The notes under the pieces are model-generated. The model was not told the origin of the DNA and ran no database searches. It was given only the letters and a program-made list of their open reading frames with translations. Position numbers and translations under genes: made by a program. This document shows, piece by piece, positions 60,401 through 64,000 of a stretch of DNA of 64,000 nt. This DNA is from Aquila chrysaetos chrysaetos (taxonomy: Eukaryota > Chordata > Aves > Accipitriformes > Accipitridae), in NCBI RefSeq assembly GCF_900496995.4, contig NC_044009.1:36293505-36357504 (forward strand). Reading direction: 5' to 3'. Within the stretch, counting starts at the first letter, position 1, and each line of letters opens with the position of its first letter.

Positions 60401-63252
60401 GTAAGGTCCCAGGAGAGCATTTGCCTTGTATTTAACATAGCTGGGTTCCTCCCTGATTTCAGTCCCTGCTTTCCCTGCAGTGTGCTGGGCTTGGTGCTCG
60501 GACCTTCTCCCCGGTGCTTGGACCTCCTCCCCAGGCAGCCGGGGTGCTGCCGGAGCAGGGGGGCCAGGGTGCAGGCTGGCAGCAGCCTTTCTGCCCTGGT
60601 GGCCCAGCCAGCTTGGCCCTGGGTGGTTTGAAGCTTGACCTGGCCTTGGGGCAATGATCAGGGGCTGGGAAGGCATTTCCCAGCCCTGCCAGAGGGGTTT
60701 GGTGCAATGCTTGGCTGGGTGCAGCACCAAGCATCAGTGCCGTGGCTAGATGAAGGCTTTTGCTCCGTGCCACAGAGGGGAAACCGTGTCTTCTGACTCC
60801 CTGCCCTCCCATGGCTCTGGCTCTGACTCTGGGGCTTTGGGAACGCAGAGGGTCCCAGCCCCGCAGGAAGGAGGTGCCGTGGCCCTGCGGCAGCTCAGTG
60901 CCCTCCCTCCCTACTGCTTCGGCTGCAGTTGTTGAATTGTGGAGCAACATTTGGGAAGGGTTTGGGGCTGCGGCCAGGCTGGAGGCCAGCTCGTGATGCT
61001 GGGGCTTGGCAGCTCCATCCCTTCCAGCTCTGCGCTCAGTCCAGAAACTCGCCCAGCATTAGAGGGAGGGGGAAAAGGCTTGGCTGGAAAAATGCAACAG
61101 CACCAACCTCCCAGGCGTGGGGGCTGAGTCACTGCGGCACTGGGGCGGGGGGCAGGAGGGGTGCCAGTGGCAGGGAGGGGTGGGCAGTGGAGGTGTTGAG
61201 GGCAGTTTGCATCCATCCGAACCCAACCTCAGTGATCCAGGCCAGATCCACAGAGGGACTCAGGGCTTGTGCAGAGGGTTTAAACAAACCCAAGGACACA
61301 TGGATGCCCAAACCATGTTGTATGTCCGGACTGAATCTTATAAGGAGCAGATCCTCCTCCCGCAACCATGGAGGGGGAGAAAATGGGGTGAAAAGAGGAC
61401 AGCCTTCGGGAGAGGAGGAGCAGTATTTGCAGTGGGTGGGAAATGGATGTTTGATAGTGTCTACCAAAAAATCCATCCCCTGCAACCCTGGGGTCAGGTC
61501 CTCAAGGCTGGGTTGGGGTCACTCTCATCTCTGAGCAGCTGCTGGGCTTCCCAGGAAAGAGAGGCATCCCAGGGACGGTCCCCAGCCCATGGCCACCTGT
61601 CTCTGCTGGAGCTGGGCCGTCTGTGCCGAGGCGGGGACAGCACGGGCAGGCAGCCTGACCTCCGCCGGGAACAAGGTGTCCTGAAGCTGGCGCCGGGAGG
61701 GGACGGCTGATGGGGACAGTGGGGCATGGACGGGTTTGTTTACATTCCCTGCTGCTATAAATTGCCTTCGTGTCCCGGCACAGCGATGAGGAGCATCTCA
61801 CACCTCCTCCATGCCCTGCAGGGGAGCACTCCTGTTCCCGCTTCCTGCTGGTGATGGAGGGGACAGCGCTGGTGTCCCCAGTGCCTCCCTGCAGAGAGGA
61901 GCTGGTCCTGCCATCCTTCAAGTCCCCATCATCTCCCAGTGAGGCATCTGGGGCCATCTCTTCTTGTCCCAGCCCTGGGCATCCCATGATGGAGGGGACC
62001 TGCACGGTGCCATCCCCAAGGGGACAGCAATGGGCATTTATGGCATTGCACAAGGCCACGTGTGGCTGGGAGCCACCACTGATTTCCCATGTGGGTTTAA
62101 GCAATGCCTGGAGCCAGGCAATTTAGGTGATAGGAAAGCAGCTCCAAGGTGGGTCTGAGCTTCCTTGGACCCCAGTCTCATCTGTTGGAGCCCATCTAAT
62201 ATTTTCTCTTGTTTTCTCTCTCTGTCTCCCTATTGTATCTCGTGACATTTGTCTTGTCTTGCCCCTTCCTCTCCCCATGGGGGACTGTGTCTGTCCCGTG
62301 TGACCTCCTACCCTCCTTGCACCCCCCGTCCTGGTACGCTGGCAGAGTACAACGCCAAGCTCAGGGACCTCAACAAGAGCACCAAAGCCCCCCGTCCTCC
62401 TCTGAACCAGCAACGGTCCTTCTCCTTCTCCGGTTTGTTCATTCTACCTCCCTCCTTCCTAGACCTCCTTCCTTCCCCATCCATCCTTCTCCTTCCATTC
62501 CTCTCCTCCCTCCTTCCTTCTCATCCTTCCTTCCTTTTCCCTTCTCTCTTCTCACTCCTTCCCCCTCATCTCTCCTTCCTCCCCTATCCCTGCATGCTGA
62601 GTGCTCTGTGTGTTGCACGGATGTGGGATGGAGGGAAGCTTGGGAGACCCTCCCCATGCAGGCTTGATCCCCTTTCTCAGCATGGCAATGCTTAGGGCAT
62701 CCCTTGACCTCCTCCGGTGATGGGGAAGCCCCTGGCCCTGGGTGCAGACTCCCCTGCCCACACTTGGTTTTGCATCTCATCCAAGCCTGGCACTGCTCTC
62801 TGGTGGAGTTTCATTGCTGGGCCACATCTGGACCCTTGTTCCAGCCCCTCTGAGCTTTGCCCTGGCTGTGGCTTATGCCTTGGGGAGGCAAGGGCTGGGG
62901 TGCAGCTCCACAGACCCCAGGTTCAGCCAGTTCCCAGCCTGGCAGGGTCTCACCTGCCTCCATCCTGGGGTCCCCAGGGGTCGGTCTGCAGCCAGGGGAT
63001 ATGGGCTGTGGAGGCTGGATTTTAGGCAATGTGACTTTTGCTCTGGGTGACGGGTGCTGGGGACCCGCTTGGTTTGCACCCACTTGTCCGGGGGTGAGCA
63101 GGAGGAGAGGGACGGAGAGGGGCTGGGGGCAAAGAGTGGGCTGGGGAGTCACCAGCTTTCTGGGTGACCTTTCTCTCCCTGCTGGCACTTTGGGTTTCTC
63201 CCCAGGAGGACCAAAGAGGTTTGAACCCTCCCAGTCCTCGATGCAGAGTAAG
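15025..63252 (+). CDS. TNS1: TNS1, tensin-1: C1, PTP-like, C2 and linker portion (3' end beyond window)
   Basis: Tensin-1 is a focal and fibrillar adhesion protein joining beta-integrin tails to actin. Joined from the first candidate exon, the window encodes about 1105 residues: a Cys-containing N-tail (1-32), C1-type zinc finger (42-88), PTEN-like phosphatase domain (about 128-300), C2 domain (about 305-440) and a disordered Ser/Pro-rich linker. Junctions at 21743, 23096, 38552, 40749, 43609, 43983, 44520, 45092, 45525, 45710, 45904, 46675, 47939, 48145, 48642, 49250, 58222, 62346 and 63206 all keep frame. [16 protein letters not shown] and the [20 protein letters not shown] block identify TNS1 rather than TNS2 or TNS3. 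The active-site loop reads LHNKGNRGR with Asn for the catalytic Cys, so no phosphatase activity is expected. SH2 and PTB domains lie to the right of the window. Gene identity is certain; which first exons are used is inferred. Confidence 0.95.
15399..15849 (+). repeat. About twelve-copy minisatellite of ~32 bases
   Basis: Units of the type GGGATCCCTGTGCCC..AAAGCACC..GTGTGGG repeat with many substitutions. The first part has a shorter GGATCTGCTGGGATCTGCTG duplication. The open frames in it, on both strands, are repeat translations. It is the main feature of the first TNS1 intron near exon A. Confidence 0.75.
18080..18720 (+). promoter_or_regulatory. TNS1: CpG-dense island around candidate exon B
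   Basis: This is a very CpG-rich stretch with repeated GGGGCGGGGC / GGCGGGGG Sp1-type boxes just upstream of the ATG at 18255, then a purine-rich run of GACCGGGAC units. It looks like a CpG-island promoter reading right into the C1-containing form of TNS1. Island boundaries are by eye. Confidence 0.5.
18255..18287 (+). CDS. TNS1: TNS1 candidate alternative first coding exon B
   Basis: ATG after GGGCAGC opens [11 protein letters not shown] and stops at a GTACGG donor in phase 0. This fits the same acceptor (21743) as exon A. Like exon A it is short, hydrophobic and contains Cys. Its support is the CpG island, start codon, donor and phase; it is too short for composition to help. Confidence 0.42.
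20900..21430. repeat. Long alternating purine-pyrimidine tract (CA/CG/TG)
   Basis: About 500 bases are dominated by CACACGTG, CGCGTG and GCATGC dinucleotide alternation, ending in CGCGCGCACACGCGCGGGCGCGCGC. It is not a simple CA microsatellite: the units are scrambled but the alternation is kept, the classic form of Z-DNA-prone sequence. Similar, shorter tracts occur at about 13190, 19960, 21880-22230 and 26480-26700. No gene lies in it. Confidence 0.7.
21434..21463. promoter_or_regulatory. CTCF-like site abutting a TATTTAAA box
   Basis: GCCGCCAGGGGGCGGCAGA (21434-21452) is a near-consensus CTCF core, directly followed by TATTTAAA (21456-21463), a strong TATA-type element. Some 280 bases downstream is the C1 exon of TNS1. 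A start site near 21490 would place an untranslated leader, or read straight into the exon, where the first in-frame ATG is at 21782. Confidence 0.5.
21743..21857 (+). CDS. TNS1: TNS1 C1 zinc-finger exon 1
   Basis: Acceptor CCCCCCCAG, donor G|GTGAGC, residues 33-70 of the long form. It starts [19 protein letters not shown] and carries zinc ligands His42, Cys55, Cys58 and Cys69 (spacings x12, x2, x10). The short Cys58-Cys69 spacing is shared with TNS2 and marks the tensin subtype of C1. The phase 0 start requires an upstream coding exon, or use of the internal ATG at 21782. Confidence 0.88.
23096..23133 (+). CDS. TNS1: TNS1 C1 zinc-finger exon 2
   Basis: A 38-base exon (acceptor CTCCCGCAG, donor AAG|GTAAGG) encoding [13 protein letters not shown]. 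It adds Cys72, His77 and Cys80. The last ligand, Cys88, is not here but in the exon at 38552 (AVTPC), giving the required Cys-x7-Cys. Confidence 0.87.
24085..24232 (+). repeat. Tandem repeat of ~22 bases, about seven copies
   Basis: Units of the form GCCACCCTGGGGACCCTGT repeat with substitutions, alternating GCCACCCTGGGG and GCCATCCTAGG variants. The array is intronic and noncoding. Confidence 0.75.
27026..27048 (+). repeat. Representative copy of a dispersed GGGGAAACTGAGGCA core
   Basis: This short core recurs across the window. Plus-strand copies start near 776, 10277, 14451, 15872, 17441, 20364, 25788, 26363, 27026 and 29033. Minus-strand copies (TGCCTCAGTTTCCC) start near 10106, 11882, 42029, 43662, 47726 and 49777. 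Most continue as GGGAGG or CGGAG. It resembles the central core of ancient CORE-SINEs (MIR-type AGATGAGGAAACTGAGGC); the 17441 copy, with ACAGATGGGAAACTGAGGC, is the clearest. Little else of a SINE body is recognisable around the copies. Confidence 0.65.
30200..31250 (+). promoter_or_regulatory. TNS1: CpG-dense promoter region of the MDFGSVMNQ transcript
   Basis: This is CpG- and GC-box-rich DNA with a pyrimidine tract (CCTTCCTTCCTTCC around 30420) upstream of the ATG at 30643, continuing into the intron. No TATA box is evident. This is the usual form of a broad CpG-island promoter. Confidence 0.6.
30643..30669 (+). CDS. TNS1: TNS1 alternative first coding exon C (MDFGSVMNQ)
   Basis: Nine codons after ATG in CCGGATGG context, donor CAG|GTACGG in phase 0. 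By recall [21 protein letters not shown] is how a major vertebrate tensin-1 form begins, which supports joining to 38552. Transcripts from here skip the C1 exons, so the product keeps only the final Cys of the finger. Confidence 0.85.
32736..33104 (+). repeat. 29-base tandem array with a CCAAT box in most units
   Basis: Twelve full copies and a partial one of a 29-base unit beginning GACCAATCCCATGTGAGAAT. Most units keep CCAAT; a few have CAGTC, CTAAT or CCTAT instead. Two more isolated CCAATCCC motifs follow at about 33131 and 33184. Copies 11 and 12 are nearly identical, indicating recent duplication. It is not a CRISPR: units abut with no unique spacers. Confidence 0.85.
33425..33706. promoter_or_regulatory. 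Cluster of SRF (CArG) sites
   Basis: CCTTTTTAGG (33425-33434) and CCTTATTTGG (33675-33684) are perfect CC(A/T)6GG sites 250 bases apart, and GCTATTTTGG (33697-33706) has one mismatch. Close CArG pairs are typical of smooth-muscle and cytoskeletal gene enhancers controlled by SRF with myocardin/MRTF. TNS1 is abundant in smooth muscle, so an intronic enhancer is plausible. Confidence 0.5.
37476..37536. promoter_or_regulatory. TEAD (MCAT) plus CArG composite
   Basis: ACATTCCA (37476-37483) is a TEAD consensus, and CCTTTTATGG (37527-37536) is a perfect CArG box 44 bases downstream. A one-mismatch CArG (CTTTTTATGG, about 37743) follows. TEAD and SRF sites together mark YAP/MRTF mechanosensitive enhancers. 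Confidence 0.45.
38086..38150. promoter_or_regulatory. A/T-rich candidate conserved element
   Basis: GGTTAATTGTCAGTAATTG, TGGTAATTAAGGTAAC and AACAATAGC are packed in 65 bases amid GC-rich intron, about 450 bases before the AVTPC exon. Homeodomain (TAATTA) and SOX-type (AACAATAG) cores are visible. Function is unknown. Confidence 0.35.
38552..38590 (+). CDS. TNS1: TNS1 exon [13 protein letters not shown] (shared; last C1 zinc ligand)
   Basis: 13 codons, acceptor CTTCTTTGCAG, donor CCG|GTAAGC, phase 0 to 0. It can follow either ..CQAK (23133), where its Cys completes the C1 finger as Cys88, or MDFGSVMNQ (30669), where that Cys has no partners. Confidence 0.88.
38591..40748 (+). other. TNS1 intron
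   Basis: No exon was recognised. It ends in a roughly 80-base pyrimidine tract (TCTCTCTCC.., CTGCCTGCCTGCCTGCAG) just before the next exon. Confidence 0.55.
40749..40790 (+). CDS. TNS1: TNS1 exon [14 protein letters not shown]
   Basis: 14 codons, phase 0 to 0, donor GTAAGT. An internal CAG|GTAGAC could serve as an alternative donor that drops VDTP. It matches the known tensin-1 N-terminal segment following VNYE. Confidence 0.87.
41935..41979 (+). CDS. TNS1: TNS1 candidate alternative first coding exon D
   Basis: ATG in GACGCCATGC context opens [15 protein letters not shown] and ends at donor AAG|GTATGG in phase 0, compatible with the acceptor at 43609. The preceding 200 bases are GC-rich and carry a TATCAGCTGAT element (41744). 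The peptide is basic and amphipathic. It would start a tensin-1 form lacking everything upstream of the DATKSP exon. Confidence 0.5.
42880..43080. promoter_or_regulatory. A/T-rich block in TNS1 intron, possible enhancer
   Basis: A 200-base A/T-rich island (TTATTAGCTAGAGATAC, CTAAAACTAATGAGGTG, GCATAAATAGAAG) in a GC-rich intron, single copy. It lies about 900 bases after candidate exon D. Nothing coding is seen. Confidence 0.3.
43609..43658 (+). CDS. TNS1: TNS1 exon [16 protein letters not shown]
   Basis: Acceptor TTCTTTAG, donor AG|GTAGAT, ends in phase 2. It is basic and Ser-rich and precedes the phosphatase-like domain. It corresponds to the DATRSPRGGQ segment of mammalian tensin-1. Confidence 0.87.
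43983..44154 (+). CDS. TNS1: TNS1 exon: start of phosphatase-like domain
   Basis: Encodes [20 protein letters not shown].. to ..SKHGNNYV, the conserved opening of the tensin PTP domain. GTGGTGAGA offers two donors; GTG|GTGAGA is chosen because it gives NYV-LFNLS, matching NYLLFNLS in other tensins. The Met in SAMESS can serve as a downstream start in short forms. Confidence 0.95.
44520..44570 (+). CDS. TNS1: TNS1 exon [17 protein letters not shown]
   Basis: 17 codons, phase 0 to 0, donor GTGAGT. PTP-domain strand/helix segment conserved in all tensins. Confidence 0.94.
45092..45214 (+). CDS. TNS1: TNS1 exon: PTP domain up to the dead active site
   Basis: 41 codons from [18 protein letters not shown] to VVVLHNK. 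The final HNK is the first half of the P-loop. Asn241 stands where PTEN and active PTPs have Cys. Confidence 0.95.
45525..45589 (+). CDS. TNS1: TNS1 exon: P-loop second half
   Basis: [21 protein letters not shown]; together with the preceding exon it gives HNKGNRGR. The P-loop arginine is kept but the nucleophile is absent, so a lipid or protein-binding role is expected rather than catalysis. Confidence 0.95.
45710..45793 (+). CDS. TNS1: TNS1 exon [17 protein letters not shown]..
   Basis: End of the PTP-like domain (..[11 protein letters not shown]). Acceptor CCCCGCAG, donor AG|GTGGGT, phases 2 to 2. Confidence 0.95.
45904..46016 (+). CDS. TNS1: TNS1 exon [16 protein letters not shown]..
   Basis: Linker into the C2 domain, ending ..[11 protein letters not shown]. 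Conserved in all tensins. Acceptor CCCTCTAG, donor GTAGGT. Confidence 0.95.
46675..46735 (+). CDS. TNS1: TNS1 exon [19 protein letters not shown]
   Basis: C2 domain start. The donor TA|GTAACT sits so close to an in-frame TAG that failure to splice terminates translation at once. The TA is completed by C from 47939 to give Tyr. Confidence 0.94.
47939..48014 (+). CDS. TNS1: TNS1 exon [16 protein letters not shown]..
   Basis: C2 domain strands, ending ..[14 protein letters not shown]. Corresponds to YNIPGDSQTSVCITIEP in mammals. Confidence 0.94.
48145..48274 (+). CDS. TNS1: TNS1 exon [15 protein letters not shown]..
   Basis: C2 core, basic loop KCYHKK for membrane contact, through [11 protein letters not shown]. 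Donor G|GTAACT. Confidence 0.95.
48642..48707 (+). CDS. TNS1: TNS1 exon [16 protein letters not shown]..
   Basis: Last C2 strand, ending ..PEKIQ|G. Acceptor CCTGCCAG, donor GTATGG. Confidence 0.95.
49250..49411 (+). CDS. TNS1: TNS1 exon [18 protein letters not shown]..
   Basis: Begins the linker: ..[17 protein letters not shown] and then a segment ([17 protein letters not shown]) not found in the mammalian form I recall, so possibly bird-specific or alternatively spliced. The donor AAAG|GTTAGG is weak. Confidence 0.92.
50923..50932. promoter_or_regulatory. Perfect CArG box
   Basis: CCTTATTTGG, identical to the site at 33675. Isolated here, preceded by TGTTTATGG. Candidate SRF site; single sites are weak evidence. 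Confidence 0.3.
52827..53076 (+). promoter_or_regulatory. TNS1: Candidate internal first exon with 25-base duplication
   Basis: A GC-rich block contains a direct duplication of CTGCTCTCCCCCCGCGGCTG followed by GATCC (about 52889-52938) and ends CGCAGCAAG|GTAAGG, a strong donor. The frame from the ATG at 52839 is open to the donor in phase 0, which does not match the phase-1 acceptor at 58222. If used, it is therefore probably untranslated. Confidence 0.3.
54300..54910 (+). promoter_or_regulatory. TNS1: Candidate internal TNS1 promoter and untranslated exon
   Basis: An A/T block (AGTTAATATTCATAGC, 54333) precedes about 500 bases of CpG-rich sequence with pyrimidine bias, ending at CCCCTTTG|GTAAGT (54910/54911), the best donor in this intron. 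It looks like a CpG promoter with a leader exon for a short tensin-1 form starting in the 58222 exon. Confidence 0.38.
58222..59919 (+). CDS. TNS1: TNS1 large central exon (disordered linker, talin-binding helix)
   Basis: 565 codons plus split bases. It opens [20 protein letters not shown] and contains the tensin-conserved blocks [46 protein letters not shown] and [18 protein letters not shown], then Pro/Ser/Gln-rich disordered sequence. [17 protein letters not shown] (residues about 874-890, nt 59358-59408) aligns with the TNS3 segment known to bind talin R11, so it is very likely the talin-binding helix. It ends ..[12 protein letters not shown] at donor G|GTAGGA; unspliced reading stops within five codons. 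Confidence 0.95.
59920..62345 (+). other. TNS1 intron
   Basis: No exon was recognised. Composition is less GC-rich than upstream introns. GTTTACATTCC near 61738 joins a forkhead-type and a TEAD-type core. Otherwise I see nothing specific. Confidence 0.5.
62346..62432 (+). CDS. TNS1: TNS1 probable alternative exon [12 protein letters not shown]..
   Basis: 29 codons joining VAHRVA to [25 protein letters not shown]. Acceptor GCTGGCAG. The donor G|GTTTGT is poor and a 150-base pyrimidine tract follows it directly, both typical of regulated exons. Length with split bases is a multiple of three (87), so skipping keeps frame. Confidence 0.8.
62440..62598 (+). repeat. Polypyrimidine tract after exon EYNAKL
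   Basis: About 155 bases of CCTTCCTTCC, CTCCCTCC and TTCTCTC with few purines. It has mirror-repeat character and could form triplex DNA. In the transcript it would be a dense PTB-binding platform next to the weak donor at 62433. Confidence 0.7.
63206..63252 (+). CDS. TNS1: TNS1 small exon [16 protein letters not shown]
   Basis: Acceptor TTTCTCCCCAG, donor AAG|GTATCT. It takes phase 1 from 62432 and ends in phase 0. Ser/Gln-rich, no domain. If it were spliced directly from 59919 the phase would also fit, so the previous exon can be skipped. Confidence 0.7.
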
Positions 63253-64000
63253 GTATCTTGTCGTGCCTGTTTGCGGTGATCAGGCTTGGAGGTGGGGGTC
63301 TGTGCCCGATGGGATAGGGTGAGTTGGGCTCTGGCAGAGAGCAGTACAGGGCAACATCTGCTGCTGTTCCTCATGCAAGCAGGGAGTGAGTTTGCATCTC
63401 TTTTCCCTGGGAGTAGTGTGTCCTGGTCTGGCTTTAACTGCAGGGTGCCGCATCCCGAGGGCCATGGGAGGCTGCTTTGCCCTCTCCTCTCTACTGTGGG
63501 GGTATTGCCCAGCTCTTACCTGACAGTAGCTCCAGCATCTCTTGCCCAAAAAGCAGCTGCCTCCTGATTTGGCCTAGAAACCTGACTCCCCAGCCATAAA
63601 ACCACCTAGGTTTAAATCCCTCCTGTTTCCTCCTCCCCTGGCTGTTGTGCTCCTGCCCTTCCCCAGCCCTAGAGCTGTGCTGAGTCAAAGGGCAGGACCT
63701 TGCTGGGGGAGGGTTGTTGCCAGGTTAGGGAGTTAAATGGGCAGCAGAAGGGGTGGCAGTGCCAGAGGTGGTGGGGGTGACGGTGGGGAGCAGGGTGCAG
63801 GCTGCTGTTCCCCCTTTATGATGGGAACCCCCCCCCCCCCCCCGAGGCTGGCGGGGCATCCTTGGGGGGCTGGTAGTGGTATGTGGCTAAGGGAGGCTGT
63901 ATGTCTGCTGAGGGGGTACAGCGAGTGAGGGAAAGGAGAGTTTGTTTTTCAAGCGTACTTTCCAGCCCATAAATCACCCAGGGGGTCGAGAGAGCCGTGC
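63253..64000 (+). other. TNS1 intron running off the window
   Basis: No further exon is recognisable. A C-run (about 63829-63843) is present. The remaining tensin-1 exons, including SH2 and PTB, must lie to the right. Confidence 0.55.

Noticed and set aside
17571-63690. Scattered TGA(C/G)TCA AP-1 sites (for example 17575, 35284, 56967, 61130)
   Set aside because: Their number is about what chance gives for a 7-mer in 64 kb, and they do not cluster.

Overview
This is vertebrate nuclear DNA, most likely from a bird. The genes are split into small exons with GT/AG junctions. The DNA is strongly GC-rich, with CpG-dense first exons and many G-runs, and I saw no recognisable mammalian SINE/LINE bodies. 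The order CXCR2-like receptor, RUFY4, TNS1 matches a block of vertebrate conserved synteny (human 2q35, chicken chromosome 7 by recall). No bacterial or viral gene was recognised.

Layout. 1-620 is a degenerate GC-rich minisatellite. 1.16-1.25 kb holds a plausible myeloid-type promoter and leader exon. 3212-4288 (+) is an intact intronless coding exon of a CXC chemokine receptor, closest to CXCR2, with an AATAAA at 4587. Converging on it from the right is RUFY4 (-). Ten exons from 10873 down to 5944 join without a frame break into a 694-residue RUN / acidic / coiled-coil / FYVE-like protein. A gene-poor interval of about 4 kb follows, and then the 5' part of TNS1 (tensin-1, +) fills the rest. 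Its exons run from 15025 to 63252 and the gene continues past the right edge.

TNS1 dominates. Its N-terminus appears to be built from alternative first exons: 15025 and 18255 would feed a C1 zinc-finger form, 30643 (MDFGSVMNQ) a form without the finger, and 41935 (MPWKWISK...) a possible shorter form. The last zinc ligand of the C1 domain lies in the AVTPC exon shared with the MDFGSVMNQ form, so promoter choice decides whether a complete finger exists. Downstream exons encode the PTEN-like phosphatase domain with Asn in place of the catalytic Cys, the C2 domain, and a 1.7-kb exon for the disordered region containing a talin-binding-type helix. Two short, probably alternative, exons follow. 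The SH2 and PTB domains lie outside the window.

The large TNS1 introns carry the less expected material: close pairs of perfect SRF (CArG) sites, a TEAD+CArG pair, a CTCF-like site abutting a TATTTAAA box, long alternating purine-pyrimidine (Z-DNA-type) tracts, a 29-nt tandem array with a CCAAT box in most units, and a short core (GGGGAAACTGAGGCA) that recurs at least sixteen times on both strands. CXCR2 and RUFY4 are leukocyte genes (neutrophil chemotaxis; dendritic-cell autophagy/lysosome positioning), while TNS1 links integrin adhesions to actin. They are neighbours by synteny, not a pathway. I found no self-contained undescribed system; the best leads are regulatory and isoform-level.
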